A stretch of DNA of 5,403 nt, taken from assembly GCA_030150595.1 (NCBI GenBank), contig JASLFQ010000131.1, forward strand, positions 1-5,403, read 5' to 3'. The position numbers and the translations under genes were made by a program. Positions 1 to 5,403 of this stretch are shown here, one piece after another. The notes beneath the pieces were generated by a model. It saw nothing but the letters and a program-made list of their open reading frames with translations. It did not search any database and was not told the origin of the DNA. This DNA comes from Aquirhabdus sp. Its GTDB lineage: Bacteria > Pseudomonadota > Gammaproteobacteria > Pseudomonadales > Moraxellaceae. Position 1 is the first letter of the stretch, and the number at the start of each line of letters is the position of its first letter.

Positions 1-903
1 CACGAAACGATTGATGCCTTGCTTGCAGGTCGTACTGGTGGTGTGTATGTAGACGCTACTTTTGGTCGTGGCGGACACACCCGTGCGCTATTAGCCAAAT
101 TAAACTCAAATAGTCGTGTCTTGGCATTTGATAAAGATCCGGATGCACAAGCTGAAGGTGCACGATTGGCACAAATCGATCCGCGGCTCACCATGATTCA
201 CGCTAGTTTTTCTGACCTAAAACAACAACTCAACTTACTTGGCTATTCACATGTTGATGGCATCATGGCAGATTTAGGCGTTTCTTCGCCACAGTTGGAT
301 GTGGCTGAGCGTGGTTTTAGCTTTATGAATGATGGCCCGCTTGATATGCGTATGGATAATAGCAAAGGCATTACTGCTGCTGATTGGTTGATGGAAATCG
401 AAGAAGGTGATCTTGCAGATGTGCTTTATCAGTTCGGTGAAGAGCGCCACAGTCGGCGGATTGCACGTGCCATTAAGTTAGCAGGACGCATGGAGACAAC
501 CGCCGAACTTGCAGAAGTTGTGAAAGTTGCTCATCCAAAATGGGAAAAACATAAACACCCCGCAACACGTAGCTTTCAAGCCATTCGCATTGCAATCAAT
601 CGTGAACTCGCTGACTTAGATTTATTTTTGCCACAAGCCGTGGAATGTTTAGTTGCAGGCGGACGACTCGCTGTCATTAGCTTTCATTCGCTTGAAGACC
701 GTCGTGTGAAACAATTTATCCAGCATGAAGCCAATGCCAGTATTGAAAATTCCAGCTGGACACCCATGCCTCTGATTTCAAAACATAAGACGTTAAAGAA
801 AGTTGCCCGCATTGCGCCATCAGACGCTGAAGTCGATGCCAATCCCCGCGCGCGAAGCGCATGGTTACGCGTTGCCGAACGTACTCGAGAAACCATACAA
901 TAA
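1..903 (+). CDS. rsmH: 16S rRNA (cytosine(1402)-N(4))-methyltransferase RsmH, 5' end missing
   Basis: RsmH (MraW) uses S-adenosylmethionine to methylate N4 of C1402 in 16S rRNA, in the ribosomal P site; it is cytoplasmic. The frame is open from base 1, so the gene starts upstream. The TTG at 19 is an internal leucine codon, because the residues before it (HETIDA) already match the family. By comparison with E. coli RsmH (313 residues) about 8 to 11 residues are missing; 300 are visible. Motifs, counted from base 1: SAM-binding FGRGGH at 21-26, DLGVSSPQLD at 91-100, RGFSFM and DGPLDMRMD at 104-119, HPATRSFQAIRI from 186, ISFHSLEDR at 226-234, and the C-terminal NPRARS signature. The stop TAA at 901-903 shares its last base with the ftsL start. 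As first gene of the visible dcw run it is probably co-transcribed with the genes below. Identity is secure. Confidence 0.97.
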   Translation, partial: HETIDALLAGRTGGVYVDATFGRGGHTRALLAKLNSNSRVLAFDKDPDAQAEGARLAQIDPRLTMIHASFSDLKQQLNLLGYSHVDGIMADLGVSSPQLDVAERGFSFMNDGPLDMRMDNSKGITAADWLMEIEEGDLADVLYQFGEERHSRRIARAIKLAGRMETTAELAEVVKVAHPKWEKHKHPATRSFQAIRIAINRELADLDLFLPQAVECLVAGGRLAVISFHSLEDRRVKQFIQHEANASIENSSWTPMPLISKHKTLKKVARIAPSDAEVDANPRARSAWLRVAERTRETIQ

Positions 904-1382
904 TGAATAGCCCCTCACGCACTATGTCGAACTCATCGTCCAACACTATGCAAAAGAAACCCACGCCTAGCACGTCTCAATTTCGCATCGCTTTATTGGA
1001 TGCAATCATCGTCTCTGTGCTGGTTGCTGGAATCATCGGCAGTGCGTTGAGCGTAGCGTTTCAAGTCCATGAAACACGACAAGAATTTAAAGTCTGGCAA
1101 AAGTCCAAACAAACGCGCGACCAATTAGACGTGGAATGGGGAAGACTCCTCATTGAACAACAAACCTTTGGCGCCACAACACAAATTGCGAGCCGCGCAG
1201 TGATTTATTTGCATATGTATTCACCGCCAAACAACCAGATTCTCACATTAACAATGCCTGATGCACATGCATTATCGGCGACACCATCACCATCGAATAG
1301 CGGTTCAACCACAGTAGCTCCGATGAATACCAATGCCCCTGATCAAACTTCTGCATCGGCTCCTCAAGGAGTCGCGCCATGA
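903..1382 (+). CDS. ftsL: Cell division protein FtsL, with extended N- and C-terminal tails
   Basis: FtsL is a single-pass inner-membrane protein that pairs with FtsB, binds FtsQ and activates the septal synthase FtsW-FtsI. From the ATG at 903 it has 159 residues, against 121 in E. coli. Residues 1-26 are a Ser/Thr/Asn-rich cytoplasmic tail. A transmembrane helix spans about 34-53. Residues 57-100 are a charged and Gln-rich, coiled-coil-like periplasmic segment containing EWGRLLIEQQTFGATTQI. Residues 121-159 are a Pro/Ser/Thr/Ala tail that looks disordered. The start at 903 is chosen because it overlaps the rsmH stop (TAATG); only a weak GAGA (887-890) lies upstream. An in-frame ATG at 861 lies inside conserved rsmH and is less likely. 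ATGs at 924 and 948 are possible shorter starts, with no visible ribosome binding site. Identity rests on position, topology and the conserved core, since FtsL diverges strongly between groups. Confidence 0.92.
   Translation: MNSPSRTMSNSSSNTMQKKPTPSTSQFRIALLDAIIVSVLVAGIIGSALSVAFQVHETRQEFKVWQKSKQTRDQLDVEWGRLLIEQQTFGATTQIASRAVIYLHMYSPPNNQILTLTMPDAHALSATPSPSNSGSTTVAPMNTNAPDQTSASAPQGVAP
1357..1374 (+). promoter_or_regulatory. Hairpin sequestering the ftsI Shine-Dalgarno
   Basis: A seven-pair stem (1357-1363 with 1368-1374, one G-U pair) closes a TCAA tetraloop. The loop and 3' arm contain AAGGAG (1366-1371), the ftsI Shine-Dalgarno. The stem lies in the last codons of ftsL. A ribosome finishing ftsL would melt it, which fits translational coupling with the ATGA overlap. 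The pairing is seen directly; the regulatory role is inferred. Confidence 0.45.
1366..1371 (+). promoter_or_regulatory. Shine-Dalgarno of ftsI
   Basis: AAGGAG lies seven bases before the ATG at 1379. It is the strongest ribosome binding site in the window and fixes the ftsI start inside the end of ftsL. Confidence 0.85.
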
Positions 1383-3208
1383 CCGCTTCTGTTAAACGTG
1401 CCGCAAAACGACAAAGTAGCGTTTCACAACGCTCCACCGTAGAGCGGGATAGCTGGCGTTATAAAGTGTTGTGGGTCATTACTCTACTCATTTTTGCAGT
1501 GCTGTTGAGCCGAGCCTTTTATTTGCAAGTGGTTAAACATCAGTTCTTGCAGGCGAAAGCTGATGCGATGGTATTGAGCATTGATAGCATCCCTGCACAC
1601 CGCGGCATGTTTCTTGATCGCAATGGCGTACCACTTGCAGTTAGTACACCGCTGACTACACTCTGGTTAGATCCAAAAGAGTATCTCCAAACTAAAGCTG
1701 AAATGCTGGATACGCTGGATAAGTTGCGTAAAGATCCAAACAGTCGTGCTTTAAAACTAAAAATGCCAAAAACGGTCTTTGATTTAAATGCTTTAGCGCT
1801 GGCTGTCGGTATAGACCCTAACCAACTGAATGCACAAATTCAAAGTAAGCCGCATTCACGTTATTTACTGTTGCGCAGGCAGATGCGCCCAGAAGATGCG
1901 GATGTCGTGATGACTCGCAAATTCCAGTCCGTTTATAAACAAACCGATTATCAACGCTATTACCCACAAGCTCAGCCTAATGCTCAACTTTTGGGCTTAA
2001 CCAATCGTGCTGGAAAAGGTATCGAGGGGCTTGAAGCGCAGTACGACGATATTCTTGCTGGACATGATGGCAAAATGCGCGTCATGCATGACAAGCAGGG
2101 CAATCGCATCAAAGATATTGATCTGATTCAACCTGAACAACCGGGGCAAGATGTCACGCTGAGTATTGACGGTCGCATCCAATACATCATGTACCGCGAA
2201 CTCGCTGCAGGTGGCATCTTAGATAATGCCCGTTCCGTAACGGCAGTTGCCATTGATGCAAAAACGGGTGAAGTGCTCGCGATGACCAGCTGGCCATCGT
2301 ATAACCCGAATGATCCTAATGGCTTAGACAATAAAGATGCTATGCGGAATCGCGGCGCGGTCGATAGCTTTGAACCTGGTTCTACCATGAAACCGTTAAC
2401 CCTTTCCGCTGCACTAGAAACGGGAAAATATCAGCCGTGGAGTCAGATTGACACAAATCCTGGCTCGATTGTCGTCGGTGGGCACACGATTCACGACGAC
2501 CATAAGAATGGTGTACTTGATCTGAAAGGCATTATTGTCAAATCCAGTAACGTTGGCGCTGCAAAAATCGCACTCTCCTTACCGCCAACGACCATGCCAC
2601 TATTTTATGAACGATTAGGTTTGGGACATAAAACAACATTAGGTTTCCCTGGGGAATCGCGAGGTACCATTCAACCGCCCAAAGCGTGGACACCCGTACT
2701 AACCGCGACGATGGCTTATGGTTATGCACTCAACGTGAGTTTGATTCAAATGGCGCAAGCCTATCAGACCATCGCGGATGGCGGTGTTGAACATCCTGTC
2801 ACGCTGATGAAAATCAATGGACCTGCACCAGGAAAACGCCTATTCGATCAGAAAATCTCGCAAGAAATCATCACCATGATGGAAGGCGTCCCAGCACTAG
2901 GAGGGACTGCACCGCAAGCGGCTATTCCAGGTTATCGGGTTGCAGGTAAAACAGGTACAGCACATAAACTGCGTGACGATGGTAAAGGCTATTCAGCGAC
3001 CGAATATCGTGGCTTATTTATCGGCATGGCACCCGCCAGCGATCCGCGTATTGTCATCGCGGTTGTGGTTGAAAATCCTGTCGGTCAATATTTTGGAGGC
3101 TTGGTTGCCGCGCCTATTTTCCAAAAAATCATGTCCGAATCATTACGGTTAATGAATGTACCGATGGATAAACCACTTGAGCCATCTAAGACTCCAAAAA
3201 AGAGATAA
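1379..3208 (+). CDS. ftsI: Septal peptidoglycan D,D-transpeptidase FtsI (PBP3)
   Basis: FtsI cross-links septal peptidoglycan in the periplasm as partner of the glycosyltransferase FtsW, and is a beta-lactam target. It has 609 residues (E. coli 588). Residues 1-29 are a basic cytoplasmic tail. A transmembrane helix at about 30-50 ends in the family-typical R-x-x-x-LQV. The pedestal domain follows, with HRGMFLDRNG after the membrane and RYYP at 193-196. The transpeptidase domain has all three active-site motifs: STMK with nucleophile S335 and K338, SSN at 389-391, and KTGT at 524-527. The C-terminus is short and Lys-rich (SKTPKKR). The start is fixed by AAGGAG and by the four-base ATGA overlap with ftsL, so the two are probably made in step. 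The segment after RYYP departs from the common SGE-type consensus. No truncation or frameshift is seen. It is a class B PBP, as no glycosyltransferase domain is present. Confidence 0.98.
   Translation: MTASVKRAAKRQSSVSQRSTVERDSWRYKVLWVITLLIFAVLLSRAFYLQVVKHQFLQAKADAMVLSIDSIPAHRGMFLDRNGVPLAVSTPLTTLWLDPKEYLQTKAEMLDTLDKLRKDPNSRALKLKMPKTVFDLNALALAVGIDPNQLNAQIQSKPHSRYLLLRRQMRPEDADVVMTRKFQSVYKQTDYQRYYPQAQPNAQLLGLTNRAGKGIEGLEAQYDDILAGHDGKMRVMHDKQGNRIKDIDLIQPEQPGQDVTLSIDGRIQYIMYRELAAGGILDNARSVTAVAIDAKTGEVLAMTSWPSYNPNDPNGLDNKDAMRNRGAVDSFEPGSTMKPLTLSAALETGKYQPWSQIDTNPGSIVVGGHTIHDDHKNGVLDLKGIIVKSSNVGAAKIALSLPPTTMPLFYERLGLGHKTTLGFPGESRGTIQPPKAWTPVLTATMAYGYALNVSLIQMAQAYQTIADGGVEHPVTLMKINGPAPGKRLFDQKISQEIITMMEGVPALGGTAPQAAIPGYRVAGKTGTAHKLRDDGKGYSATEYRGLFIGMAPASDPRIVIAVVVENPVGQYFGGLVAAPIFQKIMSESLRLMNVPMDKPLEPSKTPKKR
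3200..3205 (+). promoter_or_regulatory. Probable ribosome binding site of murE
   Basis: AAGAGA with its GAG core at 3202-3204 lies eight bases before the ATG at 3213, inside the last codons of ftsI. It is modest but well spaced. It supports the long N-terminal form of MurE. Confidence 0.6.
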
Positions 3209-3212
3209 ATAA

Positions 3213-4853
3213 ATGACGAATCCGATTGTATCTTCATCACTGGAAAACACATCAACGCTTGCTGTTAATGGTAGCGTGAAGTTTTCTGATTTCTTTGAAG
3301 ACCAGTCGATTCAAGCCAACGACCAAAGTTTGGAAAAGCTAGATCAGCATATTGCTAATATTCAAATCGGTGCATTAGCGATTGATAGCCGTCAGATCAA
3401 AGCAGGAACCTTGTTTTTTGCATTGAAAGGCACTGTTCCTACTGACAAACAAACTGAACAGTATGAAAAAATGACGGGCTATATTCAAAGTGCTTTAGAT
3501 CAAGGTGCAGCTTTGGTCTTGTCCGAAGTACAGCCAGCGATGCTAGGTTTCGAACACGAATCACGCATCATCTATGTTGCTGATCTACGCCAGCGAATTG
3601 GTGGCATGACGCGACGTTTTAATCAACTGCAAAAGCCACTCGCCCAGCCTGCCCGCGTTGCCGCAGTTACAGGCACGAACGGCAAAACGACTGTCACTCG
3701 GTTGCTCGCTGAACTCTGGTCACACGCAGGTCAATTGAGTGCTGTATTAGGCACAACGGGGAATGGTATTTTGCCCAACCTAATCCCTTCAACGCATACC
3801 ACACTTGATGCATTGCATTTGCAAAACAAACTCCATGAATATGCCGAACAAGGCGCGACATTGGCCAGTCTCGAAGCCAGCTCGCATGGTCTAGAACAAG
3901 GACGCTTGGCCGGCACACCTGTAGAAGTTGCGATTTTTACCAATTTAACCCGCGATCATTTGGATTATCACGGCACATTTGAAGCGTATGCCGAAGCAAA
4001 ATCACGGCTTTTTAATCCACAGTATTTCCCTGATTTAAAATATGCCATTGTCAATGCCGATGATCCTGCAAGTGAGTTAATGCTCGAACACTTACCTAAA
4101 GATGCAGTGATTTGGCACTATTCAATTCATTCAAATAACCCAACAGATTTCTATGTTTTAAAATCAGCATTCACATTGAATGGCGCAACCTTAGACATTC
4201 AAACCCCGTTTGGCGTTGTAACGCTGCACAGTCCTTTATTAGGACGTTTTAATGTTGCCAATTTGTTGGCGGCTGTCGCAGGCGCATTGGCTTTAGGATT
4301 ATCATTGCCAGAAGTTGTCGCGGCTGTCCCCAAACTGATTGGCGCGGCTGGACGGATGCAAGTGATTGCAGATGATTCATTATTGCTGATCGTCGATTAT
4401 GCGCATACACCTGATGCTTTGACGCAAGTATTAACCAGCTTACGACCGCATGTTGCAGGTCAACTCACCTGCGTATTTGGTTGTGGTGGTGATCGAGATC
4501 GCGGTAAACGTCCACTCATGACAGGTGCCGCACTGAAAGACGCAGATCGCCTCATTGTGACCTCAGATAATCCACGGACTGAGGTCGCTGAAGCCATTAT
4601 TGCGGATATGCTGGATGGCTTGAATGCAGAAGAATTAAGCCGAATTACTATTGAACCAGATCGCAGACAAGCAATTCTACAAGCAGTCCGTGTAAGTCAT
4701 GCAGGAGATGCAGTCGTTTTAGCAGGGAAAGGACACGAGAATTATCAGGAAATAGACGGCGTACGACATTGGTTTGATGATGCAGTAGAGTTAGCGCAAG
4801 CGCGAATGGCATTGCAGAATCTACCGTCAACAACCAACGCAGATGTGCGCTGA
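3213..4853 (+). CDS. murE: UDP-N-acetylmuramoyl-L-alanyl-D-glutamate--2,6-diaminopimelate ligase MurE
   Basis: MurE is the cytoplasmic ATP-dependent ligase that adds meso-diaminopimelate to UDP-MurNAc-L-Ala-D-Glu. It has 546 residues, against 495 in E. coli. Domain 1 carries the DSR motif at 58-60. The central domain has the P-loop TGTNGKTT at 153-160 (K158), EASSHGLEQGRL from 221, and HGTFEAYAEAK, whose K263 is the likely carbamylated lysine. The C-terminal domain has DNPR at 452-455, the signature for meso-DAP rather than lysine, and GKGHE at 505-509. The extra length lies mostly before DSR (about 30 residues) and in a short insertion after it (around 73-85). The start at 3213 follows the ftsI stop by four bases and has a ribosome binding site; no internal ATG before DSR offers a shorter start. 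It ends in TGA, followed by an unusual spacer before murF. Confidence 0.97.
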   Translation: MTNPIVSSSLENTSTLAVNGSVKFSDFFEDQSIQANDQSLEKLDQHIANIQIGALAIDSRQIKAGTLFFALKGTVPTDKQTEQYEKMTGYIQSALDQGAALVLSEVQPAMLGFEHESRIIYVADLRQRIGGMTRRFNQLQKPLAQPARVAAVTGTNGKTTVTRLLAELWSHAGQLSAVLGTTGNGILPNLIPSTHTTLDALHLQNKLHEYAEQGATLASLEASSHGLEQGRLAGTPVEVAIFTNLTRDHLDYHGTFEAYAEAKSRLFNPQYFPDLKYAIVNADDPASELMLEHLPKDAVIWHYSIHSNNPTDFYVLKSAFTLNGATLDIQTPFGVVTLHSPLLGRFNVANLLAAVAGALALGLSLPEVVAAVPKLIGAAGRMQVIADDSLLLIVDYAHTPDALTQVLTSLRPHVAGQLTCVFGCGGDRDRGKRPLMTGAALKDADRLIVTSDNPRTEVAEAIIADMLDGLNAEELSRITIEPDRRQAILQAVRVSHAGDAVVLAGKGHENYQEIDGVRHWFDDAVELAQARMALQNLPSTTNADVR

Positions 4854-4980
4854 CGAATAAACCAACATGTCGTCCTTGGACGCAGACTCAAGCAACATGG
4901 AAGACTAGCCAAACACCCGCTAATCAAGGACAATTCATCACAATGCGCCATTTTTATTTTTTTATACAGATTGATTTTTC
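4854..4980 (+). other. 127-base murE-murF spacer
   Basis: This is the only sizeable gap in the cluster. Its first two thirds are A/C-rich. Its last 30 bases are very T-rich (T-runs at 4951-4963 and 4975-4979). It holds a small dyad CGTCC-TT-GGACG (4871-4882), a repeated CAACATG (4863-4869 is CAACATG-like and 4893-4899 matches), and AAGGA at 4926-4930. I see no convincing promoter or intrinsic terminator. The minus-one frame relative to murE stays open across the whole spacer and ends in a TGA overlapping the murF start codon. Confidence 0.6.
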
Positions 4981-4984
4981 ATGA
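4943..4984 (+). CDS. Possible 13-codon leader mini-ORF overlapping the murF start
   Basis: ATG at 4943 opens a 13-residue frame, MRHFYFFIQIDFS, ending in TGA at 4982-4984. That stop overlaps the murF ATG as ATGA, the same arrangement as the ftsL-ftsI junction. An AAGGA (4926-4930) lies 12 bases upstream, longer than ideal. Four of the 13 residues are Phe and one is Tyr, largely because the underlying DNA is T-rich. It could couple translation into murF, which has no Shine-Dalgarno of its own. It could equally be chance: frames this short are common, and no attenuator structure is visible. Treat as speculative. Confidence 0.2.
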   Translation: MRHFYFFIQIDFS

Positions 4985-5403
4985 CTGAAATTGCCGCGCC
5001 AACAGCGCTTCTACCACATTGGACTGCTACGGAACTTGCATCTGCAACGGGCGGCATCTGGCACTCTGCATCAACTACGGGTAGCAGTCATCAGCATGAT
5101 CTTTCAATCGCTCGAATTATTTCAAATACACGCCTGATTCAATCTGGTGATGCTTTTCTTGCGCTCATCGGAGAACGATTCGATGCGCATAACTTTGTCG
5201 CTGATGCGGTAAAACAAGGCGCGACAGCTGTTATCGTTTCACGCCTTGTTCCTGATATTTCCATCCCTCAACTGCTCGTTGGCGACACACGATTAGCCTT
5301 AGGTCGCTTAGCGACAGCACGCAGACAAAGTTTTCCTGATTTGACAACCGTCGCACTCACAGGTTCGAGCGGTAAAACCACGACGAAAGAAATGCTCGGT
5401 AGC
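4981..5403 (+). CDS. murF: UDP-N-acetylmuramoyl-tripeptide--D-alanyl-D-alanine ligase MurF, 3' end missing
   Basis: MurF is the cytoplasmic ATP-dependent ligase that adds D-Ala-D-Ala to UDP-MurNAc-tripeptide, the last cytoplasmic peptide step. The frame runs off the window after 141 codons, about the first third of a roughly 450-residue enzyme. Visible are an N-terminal PHWTATELASATGG stretch, the substrate-binding segment SGDAFLALIGERFDAHNF (55-72), the DTRLALG segment (102-108), and the P-loop TGSSGKTTTKEML (127-139, K132). The TGSSGKT form and the GERFDAH motif separate it from MurE. The start at 4981 is well bounded, since an in-frame TGA sits at 4972-4974, but no Shine-Dalgarno precedes it. 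Residue 49 is Asn where the family's early DTR/DSR motif usually has Asp. Position after murE fits the dcw order. Confidence 0.96.
   Translation, partial: MTEIAAPTALLPHWTATELASATGGIWHSASTTGSSHQHDLSIARIISNTRLIQSGDAFLALIGERFDAHNFVADAVKQGATAVIVSRLVPDISIPQLLVGDTRLALGRLATARRQSFPDLTTVALTGSSGKTTTKEMLGS

Noticed and set aside
850..860. GCGC-GAA-GCGC hairpin near the end of rsmH
   Set aside because: It falls in the codons for the conserved NPRARS motif and has no T-run after it, so it is not a terminator.
861..902. Earlier in-frame ATG for ftsL at 861
   Set aside because: It lies within conserved rsmH coding sequence, has no better ribosome binding site, and would add 14 residues with no family support. 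The TAATG junction at 903 is the more usual arrangement.
2899..2904. AGGAGG inside ftsI
   Set aside because: It encodes Gly-Gly in the protein and no start codon follows at a suitable distance, so it is not an internal translation start.
4867..4908. 13-codon frame starting at ATG 4867 in the spacer
   Set aside because: No ribosome binding site, no overlap with a gene start and no recognisable sequence.
4745..4951. Minus-strand 68-residue frame over the murE end and spacer
   Set aside because: It mostly mirrors conserved murE coding sequence, and its peptide shows no recognisable domain or supporting start signal.
4942..4963. Possible intrinsic terminator before murF (AATG-CGC-CATT followed by T-runs)
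   Set aside because: The stem has only four weak pairs and three loop bases. It is too unstable to be a convincing terminator despite the T-run.
4940..4968. Possible murF promoter with TATACA at 4963-4968
   Set aside because: No recognisable -35 hexamer lies at 16 to 18 bases upstream, and such AT-rich hexamers are expected by chance here. It would also give an almost leaderless transcript.
1..5403. Mobile elements, CRISPR, tRNA or phage features
   Set aside because: Apart from the murE-murF spacer, the window is filled by conserved dcw genes with tight junctions. I saw no terminal repeats, array repeats or tRNA-like folds.

Overview
The window is an uninterrupted plus-strand piece of the division and cell wall (dcw) cluster: rsmH (mraW), ftsL, ftsI, murE and murF, in the order usual for Gammaproteobacteria. 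Both end genes are cut by the window edges: rsmH lacks about its first ten codons and murF is cut after 141 codons. The gene set, the DNPR (meso-diaminopimelate) signature in MurE and the wording of the FtsL, MurE and MurF proteins point to a Gram-negative gammaproteobacterium. My best guess is Moraxellaceae, an Acinetobacter relative. That assignment rests on remembered family resemblance, not on a search. Base composition looks even and moderate, and nothing suggests recent transfer.

Layout: rsmH (1-903) ends in TAATG, sharing one base with the ftsL start at 903. ftsL (903-1382) overlaps ftsI by four bases (ATGA). ftsI (1379-3208) is followed after only four bases by murE (3213-4853). A 127-base spacer (4854-4980) then separates murE from murF (4981 to the window end). 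The tight junctions indicate one transcript with coupled translation. The murE-murF spacer is the only real non-coding stretch.

Roles: RsmH fine-tunes the ribosomal decoding centre. FtsL is the bitopic scaffold that, with FtsB and FtsQ, activates the septal synthase FtsW-FtsI. FtsI (PBP3) is the septal transpeptidase. MurE and MurF add the third residue and the D-Ala-D-Ala dipeptide to the UDP-MurNAc precursor in the cytoplasm. All catalytic motifs I could check are intact and I see no frameshift.

I found no convincing undescribed system. The points worth a second look are small: a hairpin that would hide the ftsI ribosome binding site inside the last ftsL codons; the murE-murF spacer, where murF has no Shine-Dalgarno of its own but overlaps a Phe-rich 13-codon mini-ORF; an FtsL with disordered tails at both ends; a long MurE N-terminus; and an Asp-to-Asn change in the MurF N-terminal DTR motif.
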